Positions 33,392 through 41,496 of a DNA stretch of 64,000 nt are shown here, in pieces. Made by a program: the position numbers and the translations under genes. Numbering within the stretch: the stretch's first letter is position 1; each line of letters begins with the position of its first letter. The notes below the pieces were generated by a model. That model worked only from the letters and a program-made list of their open reading frames with translations. It was not told the origin of the DNA and ran no database searches. Source of the DNA: UBA1081 sp045535305 (GTDB taxonomy: Bacteria; Bacillota; Clostridia; Oscillospirales; Acutalibacteraceae); contig JAZSLJ010000091.1 in assembly GCA_045535305.1 (NCBI GenBank), forward strand, positions 1 to 64,000, in the 5' to 3' direction.

Positions 33392-33521
33392 TTTAGTCAA
33401 TTTACAATGTACAATGTATAATGTACAATGAAGGAAAGGGCTTCGCCCTTTAACCCGATTCATATATTATTCAATAATTGTACATTGTAAATTGTACATT
33501 GTACATTAAATTATTGTTTTT
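33381..33521. repeat. Palindromic heptamer-arm element, copy 1
   Basis: About 141 bases. Outer ends are near-inverted copies (TTAAACAATAATTTA at 33381-33395; TAAATTATTGTTTTT at 33507-33521). The left arm is heptamers ATTTACA-ATGTACA-ATGTATA-ATGTACA; the right arm is their reverse complement. The centre is a 28-bp core (33433-33460) with hairpin AAAGGGC-TTC-GCCCTTT followed by AACCCGATT. Same ends and core as the element at 47860-48018. Confidence 0.8.
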
Positions 33522-33600
33522 GTTAACACAATATTCATAATTACACAAAGCGGATATAGAAAATATATGATAAAATATCTCCATACAGGAGGTTTTTGAA

Positions 33601-34884
33601 ATGAAAAAGATTATTAGTGTATTTTTAAGTATTGCTCTTGTTTTTTCAATGTTTGGTATTGTTGCTTTTGCAGAGGATTCCAATGCCGTTGAATATGAAG
33701 GCAAAACATACGATTTAACAAATGAATATCCCTGGGTTTTCGTTCACGGTATGGGCGGCTGGGCTGATTATAACGGCGAAGCATACTGGGGCGGCTGGGC
33801 TGATTCCGAAGGCGATGTCATCAAAATGTATAATGAGAACGGCGTTGAGGCTTATGCGGCTGTTGTTGGTCCTTTGAGCAGTGCATGGGACAGAGCTTGT
33901 GAATTATACGCACAGCTTGCGGGTACTGTTGTTGACTACGGTGTTGCTCATTCAAAGGCTCATAATCACGACCGTTTCGGTTACGATTACACCGACAATA
34001 TGCTTATGGGTGAAGCATGGGATACGGAAAGTGCAATAAATCTTGTAGGCCACAGCTTCGGCGGCCCCACAGTAACACTTTTTACATCTCTTCTCGCTTA
34101 CGGTGATGCTGATGAAATTGCCGCAACAGGCGAAGACATTTCACCTCTTTTCACAGGCGGTCATGCAACTGCCGTTAATGCTGTTGTAACATTCTCAGGT
34201 GTTCATAACGGCTCACCTGTTGCAAATCTTATTGTAGATAACGGTTTGCTTTCTCTTATCGGTGCAGGTCTTAACCTTGCAGGTGCTGTTTTCGGCAGAA
34301 ACCTTATGATGTGGGATCTTCAGCTCGGACATTTCGGCATAACTCCCAAACAGGGTGAAGACAAAGCTAAATTCAGCATGAATACTATCAGCAATTTCGT
34401 TGCGGCTGATGATAACTGCGGCTATGATATGACACTTCGCGGTGCTGCAGCGCTTAACAAAAAAATCAAAACTGTAGACAGCGTTTATTATTACTCATAT
34501 TCCTGTATTTCTTCTAAGGAAACAATGCTTGGTACACAGGTGCCCATTCCTTCAAACTTCATGATGTTCATTCCCACATCAATTTATATAGGCATTCTTG
34601 AGGGCAAGACAATCGACGGCGTTTATATGGATAAAAATTGGGCAATCAATGACGGTATCGTTCCCCTTGCAAGCGCACTTTATCCCACAAAAGATGCGGA
34701 TACTGCAAAGAATTACGATGAAGCAGTTGCAAACGGTGAAACAATCGAAACAGGCCGTTGGTACTATATGACACCTATGGTTGGCTTTGACCATTTTGAT
34801 TTCTGCGGCGAAATTGACTATTTAACAAGCTTTGAAGATTTCTATTACACACTTGTTGAAACAGTAAATGCAACCAATAAATAA
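33601..34884 (+). CDS. Secreted alpha/beta-hydrolase, lipase family I.5-like
   Basis: 427 residues. Signal peptide (1 to about 24, ending AFA), then VFVHGMGGW (oxyanion loop, about 47-54), nucleophile elbow GHSFGG (Ser 152), INDGIVP (acid) and GFDHFDF (catalytic His), the arrangement of staphylococcal/Geobacillus triacylglycerol lipases. It should hydrolyse glycerides or other esters outside the cell. ATG with AGGAGG. Its promoter is not clear: a TAAAAT at 33571 lacks a good -35, and the repeat element just upstream may influence it. Confidence 0.88.
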   Translation: MKKIISVFLSIALVFSMFGIVAFAEDSNAVEYEGKTYDLTNEYPWVFVHGMGGWADYNGEAYWGGWADSEGDVIKMYNENGVEAYAAVVGPLSSAWDRACELYAQLAGTVVDYGVAHSKAHNHDRFGYDYTDNMLMGEAWDTESAINLVGHSFGGPTVTLFTSLLAYGDADEIAATGEDISPLFTGGHATAVNAVVTFSGVHNGSPVANLIVDNGLLSLIGAGLNLAGAVFGRNLMMWDLQLGHFGITPKQGEDKAKFSMNTISNFVAADDNCGYDMTLRGAAALNKKIKTVDSVYYYSYSCISSKETMLGTQVPIPSNFMMFIPTSIYIGILEGKTIDGVYMDKNWAINDGIVPLASALYPTKDADTAKNYDEAVANGETIETGRWYYMTPMVGFDHFDFCGEIDYLTSFEDFYYTLVETVNATNK

Positions 34885-34897
34885 TTAATTATAATAA

Positions 34898-34929
34898 AAG
34901 TCCGATGCAGGAACGCATCGGGCTTTTTT
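34898..34929 (+). terminator. Terminator of the lipase gene
   Basis: AAGTCCGATGC...GCATCGGGCTT stem, then TTTTT. Confidence 0.88.
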
Positions 34930-34940
34930 GATGTAAGCAT

Positions 34941-34974
34941 AAATAAAAAAGGGTTGCATTACAGCAACCCTTTT
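34941..34974 (-). terminator. Terminator of the ferredoxin gene
   Basis: Minus strand AAAAGGGTTGC...GCAACCCTTTT stem then TTATTT. Symmetric enough to act both ways. Confidence 0.85.
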
Positions 34975-34986
34975 ATTGTAAGTAAA

Positions 34987-35157
34987 TTAGTCAGCTACGG
35001 GAGCCTCAACGGGGCAGGAATCTGCACAAGCACCGCAATCAATACATGTATCAGCGTCGATTACGTAAATGCCGTCGCCCTCAGAGATAGCCTCAACGGG
35101 GCAATCACCTGCACAAGCGCCGCAAGCGATACAAGCGTCTGTGATTTTGTAAGCCAT
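34987..35157 (-). CDS. 2[4Fe-4S] ferredoxin
   Basis: 56 residues, the normal length of clostridial ferredoxin. Two CxxCxxCxxxCP motifs (CIACGACAGDCP and CIDCGACADSCP) bind two [4Fe-4S] clusters. A low-potential electron carrier of the cytoplasm for pyruvate oxidation, hydrogenase or radical SAM enzymes. ATG at 35157 has AAAAGGAGG ahead; the longer frame is not needed. It has its own promoter and terminator. Confidence 0.97.
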   Translation of the reverse strand: MAYKITDACIACGACAGDCPVEAISEGDGIYVIDADTCIDCGACADSCPVEAPVAD

Positions 35158-35189
35158 GATTAAACCTCCTTTTGATTCGTTGTGGCTAT

Positions 35190-35217
35190 ATTGTAACACA
35201 CTTTTACAAAAATGCAA
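35190..35217 (-). promoter_or_regulatory. Promoter of the ferredoxin gene
   Basis: Minus strand TTGCAT, 16 bases, TACAAT. Confidence 0.6.
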
Positions 35218-35241
35218 TAGCAAAATCAATATTTTTAACAG

Positions 35242-35255
35242 TTAGTTGCAACTAA
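35242..35255. promoter_or_regulatory. 14-bp perfect palindrome upstream of the ferredoxin promoter
   Basis: TTAGTTGCAACTAA, 25 bases upstream of the -35. Has the size and symmetry of a MarR-type or other dimeric repressor site; no regulator is identified. Confidence 0.35.
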
Positions 35256-35283
35256 TATTTTTGAAATTGGGTAAAATGTTATA

Positions 35284-36153
35284 TTAATTGCCTTCCATTT
35301 CCTTAAGAGCATCAAGTTCTGCTTTGTCAATAGTGATTTTTGCATCCTTGATAAGCTTTACATCTTCTCTTTTAAATGTCTGAGGTATTGCCTGCGGATT
35401 GCGGTCAAGCTTTACGGAAAGCTTACCTGTAAGCAGGTTCATATCGGTAACAACGCCTTTACCTGCGGGTGTTTCTACTATTGCGCCTACTTTAGGTGTG
35501 ATTTTAAGAAGATACTCATATGAGTCCTGTTCGTATTTAAGACAGCACATAAGTCTTCCGCAGGAGCCGCTTATTTTTGCAGTGTTAAGCTGTAAGCCCT
35601 GTTCTTTTGCCATTTTTATGGATACGGGCATAAAATCGCTTAAAAATTCTTTACAGCAGAAGGGTCTGCCGCATATTCCCAAACCGCCGAGGAGCTTTGC
35701 TTCATCTCTTACGCCTATCTGACGCAGTTCTACTCTTGCTCTGAATACGCTTGCAAGGTCTTTTACAAGCTCTCGGAAGTCCACGCGTGAGGGAGATGTG
35801 TAATAGAATATGATTTTGCCGCGGTCAAATGTATATTCAACGCCTACAAGCTTCATATTCAGCTTGCGATTTGCAACCTTTTCTTCAAAAATGGAAGCCG
35901 CCTGTATTTCTTTTTCCTTGTTTTCCTTAACAATTTCAAGATCTTTGGGCGTTGCGACTCTTATAAGCTTTTTGAGAGGTGATACTATTGCATCTTCTTC
36001 AACCATTTTGTTTGCAAGTGCGATTTCACCGCATTCAATTCCTCTTGCGGTTTCAACAATTACACGGTCTCCTTTTTTGAGTGAGAGTCCGTTAGGGTCA
36101 AAATAATATATTTTTCCGGTTTCTTTGAATCTTACTCCGATAACCTCAACCAT
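35284..36153 (-). CDS. ricT: PSP1-domain protein RicT (YaaT)
   Basis: 289 residues. The PSP1 C-terminal domain (about 60-145) contains YYTSPSRVDFRELVKDLA, followed by GICGRPFCCKEFL and GSCGRLMCCLKYE, whose cysteines bind a [4Fe-4S] cluster in the RicAFT complex. In Bacillus this complex is needed for RNase Y-directed mRNA maturation and affects sporulation and biofilm. Located right after holB, the same order as in Bacillus. RNase Y is encoded in this window too. Confidence 0.94.
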   Translation of the reverse strand: MVEVIGVRFKETGKIYYFDPNGLSLKKGDRVIVETARGIECGEIALANKMVEEDAIVSPLKKLIRVATPKDLEIVKENKEKEIQAASIFEEKVANRKLNMKLVGVEYTFDRGKIIFYYTSPSRVDFRELVKDLASVFRARVELRQIGVRDEAKLLGGLGICGRPFCCKEFLSDFMPVSIKMAKEQGLQLNTAKISGSCGRLMCCLKYEQDSYEYLLKITPKVGAIVETPAGKGVVTDMNLLTGKLSVKLDRNPQAIPQTFKREDVKLIKDAKITIDKAELDALKEMEGN

Positions 36154-36158
36154 AGGTG

Positions 36159-37049
36159 TTAAGCCTCCTGTTTATCAATACATGACATCAGCTTTAAGGA
36201 TAATCCTGTAAGCAAAAGATTGTCATTTGCGTTTTTATCTGCATCAGTTAAAAGCTCTTTGATTTTTGTCTGCATTTCGAGCATTTCTTTGGGTGTGAAC
36301 ACAACGGATAATTTTTCTGCAACTCCGTCGTCGTCTGTTTGTATCTGAGAATAGTTTAAAACTATAGCATTACGCAGTATCAGCAGCATTTTTTCAAGTG
36401 CCGCTTTAAATGCTTTTTTATCTTTTTCCAATGCGCCTGTGCTGACTATAATTTTGTATTCGTTTTTGGTCGCAAGTGCTGACAGTATTTCTTTTGCGGC
36501 TGTTACGGCTTTTGGGTTTTCTTTTTCGCCTGCCGCCTGACCGCTGTCTTCGCTTATTGCGAACGGTGTAACTCTTGAAAGAATGGTTTGCCTGAAATCG
36601 TCCCTTGAACGGGATGCGAGAATGAATCTTGCCGTTGAAGGCGGTTCTTCAAGAATTTTTAAAAGAGCATTCTGTGCTTCTTCGCCCATTCCCGATGCTT
36701 CAAGAATAATAAAAATCTGGAACGGGGCCTCATTGGGAACGATATAGGCACTGTTTCTTATGTTTCTTATTGTGTCAATTTTAATACTTTTGAGTTTTCC
36801 TGCTTCGCCCGAAACAACAGTTACGTCCGGATGTATTCCGGCTTTTATTTTTTTACAGCTTGTGCATTTCAAGCAGGGTTTTTCGCCGTTTTCGCACAGC
36901 AAAGCCTGCGCCAGCAAAAGACTTAACTCTTTGCGCTCTTTTTCTGTTCCGCCCGTCAGAAGAACTGCGTGGGAAAGCGTTCCCGAATCTATGGCGGAGG
37001 ATAATTTCATTTTTATTTCATCGTTAAGCTGTAATTTGGCGAAATTCAT
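36159..37049 (-). CDS. holB: DNA polymerase III delta' subunit
   Basis: About 296 residues. Clamp-loader AAA-like fold: diverged P-loop LLTGGTEKERKEL, zinc-binding C-x8-CxxCxxC (CENGEKPCLKCTSC), then NALLKILEEPPSTARFIL and SRSRDDFRQTILSR, the sensor region. Part of the clamp loader that puts the sliding clamp on DNA. I take the ATG at 37049, four bases after the upstream stop; a TTG at 37073 would overlap it and has no RBS. No good RBS at the ATG either, so coupling is likely. Confidence 0.92.
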   Translation of the reverse strand: MNFAKLQLNDEIKMKLSSAIDSGTLSHAVLLTGGTEKERKELSLLLAQALLCENGEKPCLKCTSCKKIKAGIHPDVTVVSGEAGKLKSIKIDTIRNIRNSAYIVPNEAPFQIFIILEASGMGEEAQNALLKILEEPPSTARFILASRSRDDFRQTILSRVTPFAISEDSGQAAGEKENPKAVTAAKEILSALATKNEYKIIVSTGALEKDKKAFKAALEKMLLILRNAIVLNYSQIQTDDDGVAEKLSVVFTPKEMLEMQTKIKELLTDADKNANDNLLLTGLSLKLMSCIDKQEA

Positions 37050-37053
37050 AATT

Positions 37054-37989
37054 TTAAAGTTGGGAAATTGCAATCATTACGGGCAGAGTCAGTATTGATA
37101 CAAAGCTGTTGAATGCTACCACTTTTGATGCAGTTCCCGTATCCTTGTCGTATTTTGCTGAGAACATAACCGTATTGTTTGCGCTGGGTGCTGCCGATGA
37201 AATCATACAGGCTACGGTTAATGTTGAATCCAATGATAAAATTTTGCATATGCCGAGCATTATAAGCGGTACGGCAAAAAGTCTTATTGCAAGAACGATA
37301 TACTGCTGGGGGATTCTGAAAATCGTTTTTATGTCGGTTTTTGAGATATATGTGCCGAAAATAAGCATTGCAAGCGGGGTATTGAGGTTTGAAACATAGC
37401 TTATGGGTGTATTGATGAGCGTCGGCAATTCAACGGAGAACAGAAAAAGCGGAAGTCCTATCAATACGGAAATAACTCCGGGATTGAGTACAAGCTTTTT
37501 AAGGTCGAATTTTACATCTTTGCCCTTATTCATAAGCCATATACCGTGGGTAAAAGCTATGGTGTTAAGCGCAATAACACCGCCGGAGCAATAAAAAACG
37601 CCTTTAGCACCCAGAACTGCGTTTGCAAGGGGTAATGCCATATAGCCAACGTTGCCGTAAATTGCCGCAAATTTATATATGGGATTGTTTGTGTCCCCTT
37701 TTTTGTTAAAAAACGGAGTTGCAAGAATGATTCCCACAAAATGTGCAAGGAATGAACAAGCCAATGCTATTGCAAAGCTTTTTCCCGTCTGAGGGGTGAA
37801 TTCGGTATTTAAAAATGAACCGACAATAACACAAGGCGTAACGATGTAGAACATAAGGTCGTTACAGGCTCTTGCGGTTTTTTCGGTAAATACGCCTAAT
37901 CTGTCGGCTATGAAGCCTGCCGCAACCATTATATAAAGTATAAATACCTGCTGTGCGGCAGTTTGCACATTTTGCAAAAACAGCTCCAT
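37054..37989 (-). CDS. AEC-family transporter (auxin efflux carrier type)
   Basis: 311 residues, about ten membrane helices in two halves. The N-terminal half has FIADRLGVF...CNDLMFYIVTPCVIVGSFL and the conserved YGNVGYMALPLANAVLG, typical of the AEC family (YwkB, MdcF-like). Members export or take up small organic anions such as malate. Substrate unknown. GGGGAG precedes the ATG. It starts 18 bases after the unknown membrane protein and ends next to holB. Confidence 0.87.
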   Translation of the reverse strand: MELFLQNVQTAAQQVFILYIMVAAGFIADRLGVFTEKTARACNDLMFYIVTPCVIVGSFLNTEFTPQTGKSFAIALACSFLAHFVGIILATPFFNKKGDTNNPIYKFAAIYGNVGYMALPLANAVLGAKGVFYCSGGVIALNTIAFTHGIWLMNKGKDVKFDLKKLVLNPGVISVLIGLPLFLFSVELPTLINTPISYVSNLNTPLAMLIFGTYISKTDIKTIFRIPQQYIVLAIRLFAVPLIMLGICKILSLDSTLTVACMISSAAPSANNTVMFSAKYDKDTGTASKVVAFNSFVSILTLPVMIAISQL

Positions 37990-38007
37990 TAAAAAAATCG
38001 CTCCCCG

Positions 38008-39012
38008 TTATTCTTCGTTATCGGTAGTATTTGCTTCGGGTTTATGAATTATAACATTTCCTTCTTCATCTCTGACAGGTTCAATTATTTTAAAGTCAAC
38101 ACTTTCATCTGCCTGTGCCTGTTCAATTTCGGCATACATTTCTTTAACATCTTCAACGGTATAGCCTTTACGCAGAACAGTAACGAGGAAGAATATAATG
38201 AATACTGCACAGCCGATATGTGCAATGTTTATGGGGTATCCCGCAACGATAGAATCCGAATTCCCTGTTATAAGGAGCATGACTCTCGGAATTGAATAAG
38301 ATAATACAAACATTGCCGCAACGCTTCCGCAGGCAATAACGCTCCACATGGAGTTCTGGCAGTTTATTTCAGATACAACACGGGCAAAACTCATAAAGAA
38401 TATCATAAGGAATATGAGCGCGCAGATTTCAAGGAACAATTCGGAAACCCGCATTATGCTGATGATGACTGTAATTCTTTTAAAAATGCAGACAACAGAC
38501 CATGCGAGAGGAGCAAGAGAGAGAATTTTGAGCCTTTTGTAGAAAGAATGTCCTGAAAAATAGGATATTGCAAAAACAATAAAGTAACAGCTTGCAAGGA
38601 ATGCAAAAATTGCTTGCAGATGGCTGAAAATAGGTGTTACCTGTGCGTTTTGTATAACAGCCGATATTGAATTATCGGAAGGAAGATAGGAATTTATTGC
38701 ATCATAGAAAAATCCTGCTCCTGCAAGTGCGGATGCAACTGCAAGAGGGATTCTTTTGCCTTTTGGTGCAAGTGCGGCAGGAATTTTACCGCTTAAAAAT
38801 GTCATCAAAACAATCAGAACAGCCGCAACTGCCAGAACGCCGTAAAGAATGATTATTGTAATGTTTGAATAATCATCAAAAAAGCCTGTTACGGAATCAA
38901 TATTTTTAAGCATCTGGAATATTCTTACAGGGCAAGCTATAAGCAATGCAACACACATAATAATGATTGATGCATCGGGACTTATTCCTTTAACTGAATT
39001 TTTTATTTTCAT
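38008..39012 (-). CDS. Polytopic membrane protein of unknown function
   Basis: 334 residues, about eight hydrophobic segments spread over residues 15-285, then a charged cytoplasmic tail (about 290-334; VEDVKEMYAEIEQAQADESVDF). No family motif recognised. RBS GGGGAAA. Lies between citrate synthase (28 bases ahead) and the AEC transporter, probably co-transcribed. Function not assigned. Confidence 0.75.
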   Translation of the reverse strand: MKIKNSVKGISPDASIIIMCVALLIACPVRIFQMLKNIDSVTGFFDDYSNITIIILYGVLAVAAVLIVLMTFLSGKIPAALAPKGKRIPLAVASALAGAGFFYDAINSYLPSDNSISAVIQNAQVTPIFSHLQAIFAFLASCYFIVFAISYFSGHSFYKRLKILSLAPLAWSVVCIFKRITVIISIMRVSELFLEICALIFLMIFFMSFARVVSEINCQNSMWSVIACGSVAAMFVLSYSIPRVMLLITGNSDSIVAGYPINIAHIGCAVFIIFFLVTVLRKGYTVEDVKEMYAEIEQAQADESVDFKIIEPVRDEEGNVIIHKPEANTTDNEE

Positions 39013-39040
39013 ATTATTTCCCCATTTCTTTTATTATGAA

Positions 39041-40399
39041 TTATCTGTCCTTAATCGGAACGTATGCAGTATGAGCAGAAATGCTCTTGTATGCAGGGCG
39101 GATAATTCTGTTGCTTGTGTAAAGCTCTTCCATTCTGTGAGCACACCAGCCTGCAAGCCTTGCGGTTGCGAAAAGCGGTGTGAACAGGTCTTCGGGAATG
39201 CCGAGCATTTTATAAATAAATCCCGAATAAAGGTCAATATTTGTGCACATGGGCTTATCTTTGCCTGTTACCTGAGCAAAAAGGTCGGGGGTAAGGTCTG
39301 CAATATTGTTAAGAAGTCTCAGTTCGGGCTCGAATTCTGTTCCCTGTGCAAAAGCGGTTGCTTTTTCTCTGAGAATAACAGCTCTCGGGTCAGAAAGTGT
39401 GTAAACTGCATGACCTACACCGTAAACAAGACCTGAGCCGTCGCCGCCTTCTTTTCTTAGGATTTTAACAATACTGTCGGCAACCTGATTTTTGTCTGTA
39501 ATATCGGAACAGCTTGCTTTGAAATAATCAACCATTTCGGCAACTTTGCTGTTTGCACCGCCGTGTTTAGGGCCTTTTAATGAGCCTATACCTGCTGCGA
39601 TAGCCGCATATGTATCTGTTCCTGAGGAAGAAAGAACTCTTGTTGCAAATGTTGAGTTGTTACCGCCGCCGTGCTCTGCGTGAAGGATAAGGCAGATATC
39701 AAGCAGCTTGGCTTCTTCATCGGTAAATTTTTTGTCGGAACGGATAGAGTTGAGAATAGCCTCTGCCGTGTGATGTTCAGGCTTTGGCGGATGAAGATAC
39801 ATACTCTTGTGATAGTAATGTCTTCTCTTTACCTGATATGCATACGAAATTATTGAAGGCATCTGTGCAATAAGATGCAAGGACTGATTAAGCACGTTTT
39901 CGATTGAATTGTCATCCGGATTGTCATCGTAAGAATAAAGTGCAAGAACAGCTCTTGATATTTTATTCATAATATTGGGAGATGGAGCTTTCATAATCAT
40001 ATCTTCCGTAAAATTGTCGGGAAGCTCACGCATCTGTGAAAGTGCCTGATTAAATCTTTCAAGCTGGTCTGCTGTGGGTAATGAACCGAAAAGCAACAGC
40101 CAGATAACCTCTTCATATCCGAAACGGTTTTCGCTTACGCAAGCATTTATAATATCGTTTACATCAATACCTCTGTAATACAGATGGCCTTCCTTGGGTT
40201 TTTTTTCGCCGTCGTCAACATAGTAGCCTTCAACACTGCATACTTTTGTAAGACCTGCCATAACGCCTGTACCGTCGGCATTTCTTAAACCTCTTTTAAC
40301 GCCGTATTTTACATAGTCCATGGCATTTATATAGTCATTATCGCGAAGTTCTGTGCATAATAATGAAATAGCTTCGTTATTAATAATTGTTTTGCTCAA
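39041..40399 (-). CDS. gltA: Citrate synthase
   Basis: 452 residues. Conserved blocks: GHLYYRGIDVNDI, the first catalytic His in LHAEHGGGNNSTFATRV, GSLKGPKHGGAN with the second His, and VYGVGHAVYTLSDPRA; the long N-terminal segment is typical of clostridial citrate synthases. Condenses oxaloacetate and acetyl-CoA. The start is best read as a TTG at 40399, six bases after GGAGGTG; the upstream GTG at 40408 lies inside that RBS. Promoter at 40430-40458. Confidence 0.93.
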   Translation of the reverse strand: MSKTIINNEAISLLCTELRDNDYINAMDYVKYGVKRGLRNADGTGVMAGLTKVCSVEGYYVDDGEKKPKEGHLYYRGIDVNDIINACVSENRFGYEEVIWLLLFGSLPTADQLERFNQALSQMRELPDNFTEDMIMKAPSPNIMNKISRAVLALYSYDDNPDDNSIENVLNQSLHLIAQMPSIISYAYQVKRRHYYHKSMYLHPPKPEHHTAEAILNSIRSDKKFTDEEAKLLDICLILHAEHGGGNNSTFATRVLSSSGTDTYAAIAAGIGSLKGPKHGGANSKVAEMVDYFKASCSDITDKNQVADSIVKILRKEGGDGSGLVYGVGHAVYTLSDPRAVILREKATAFAQGTEFEPELRLLNNIADLTPDLFAQVTGKDKPMCTNIDLYSGFIYKMLGIPEDLFTPLFATARLAGWCAHRMEELYTSNRIIRPAYKSISAHTAYVPIKDR

Positions 40400-40429
40400 A
40401 GCGTACACCTCCGTAAAGCTTTACATATT

Positions 40430-40458
40430 ATTGTATAATTTTTTAGCTGTAAAGTCAA
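40430..40458 (-). promoter_or_regulatory. Promoter of citrate synthase
   Basis: Minus strand TTGACT, 17 bases, TACAAT; leaves a leader of about 24 bases. Confidence 0.7.
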
Positions 40459-40497
40459 TAACTCAGAACGCAAATTTTAAGTAAAGGATGATCAACA

Positions 40498-41484
40498 ATG
40501 AAATTATATGGGGTTTTATGTGTAATTGTTGCGGTAATTATGCTTGTTGCACCGCTTTCGGCAATTTCCTTTGTTGACAACAAAGCAGATTCAGAAGAAA
40601 GCTCCGAAATTCAGACGAGTGAACAGACAACGGAATCTGTTGCCGTAAAAGAGGACAAGGATACTATAAGTGTTTTTATGACCGCTTCAAGTACAACCGA
40701 AGAAATGGAAATGCGGGATTACATAATAGGTACGGTTGCGGCGGAAATGCCTGCGTCCTATGACGATGAAGCATTGAAAGCTCAGGCTCTTGCTGCAGTT
40801 ACTTATGCAGAGTATCAGAAGAAAAACGGAGAAAAAGACGGACTGAACGGTGCGGATATTTCAGACAACAGTAATGAATACCAAGGGTATATGACAAAAG
40901 AGCAGATGCAAGATAAATGGGGTGATGCTTTTGATACCTATTATGAAAAAATTGCAAATGCCGTTGATGCGGTAATTGATAAGGTTATCACATATAACGG
41001 TGAGCCGATAATGGCGGCGTATCACGCAATAAGCTTCGGCACTACCGAATCTGCGGAAAATGCCTGGGGCGTAAAAATACCTTATCTTGTAAGTGTTAAA
41101 AGCGAGGGGGATAAGGACTCAACCCGATATCTGTCTACTGTAACGGTATCTGACAGTGAACTCAAGCAATTAAAAGGAGCTTCGGATTTTATCGGTAACG
41201 GTGAAGACATAAAAATAAACAGTACCTCGGATGCAGGTACTGTTCTGGATGCAGTTGTGTGTGGAGAAAGCATGAACGGAGAAAAAATGCGGGAGCTGTT
41301 TTCTCTGAGAAGCTCATGCTTTTCCGTTGGATATGAAGACGGTGAGTACACCTTTACAGTCAAAGGGTACGGCCACGGTGTTGGGCTTAGCCAATACGGT
41401 GCTGATTGGTATGCCAAGCAAGGTATGACATACGATGAAATCATAAAACACTATTACAGCGGAGTGGAGATTGAAAACAGGTGA
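40498..41484 (+). CDS. spoIID: SpoIID/LytB-type sporulation transglycosylase
   Basis: 328 residues. N-terminal membrane anchor or signal (about 4-25), a Ser/Thr/Glu-rich linker, then the SpoIID domain: DYIIGTVAAEMPASYDDEALKAQALAA (catalytic Glu in AAEM), AYHAISFGTTESAENAW and GYGHGVGLSQYGA. SpoIID cleaves glycan strands during engulfment and is a SigE-dependent gene in Bacillus. RBS AAAGGAT. I see no convincing SigE promoter. Stops 12 bases from the convergent LRR gene with no clear terminator between. Confidence 0.9.
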   Translation: MKLYGVLCVIVAVIMLVAPLSAISFVDNKADSEESSEIQTSEQTTESVAVKEDKDTISVFMTASSTTEEMEMRDYIIGTVAAEMPASYDDEALKAQALAAVTYAEYQKKNGEKDGLNGADISDNSNEYQGYMTKEQMQDKWGDAFDTYYEKIANAVDAVIDKVITYNGEPIMAAYHAISFGTTESAENAWGVKIPYLVSVKSEGDKDSTRYLSTVTVSDSELKQLKGASDFIGNGEDIKINSTSDAGTVLDAVVCGESMNGEKMRELFSLRSSCFSVGYEDGEYTFTVKGYGHGVGLSQYGADWYAKQGMTYDEIIKHYYSGVEIENR

Positions 41485-41496
41485 ATTAAAGCCTGA

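Noticed and set aside
33397..33430. Simple microsatellite
   Set aside because: The heptamers occur only as matched inverted arms around a conserved core with conserved ends, so it is a structured element rather than random slippage.
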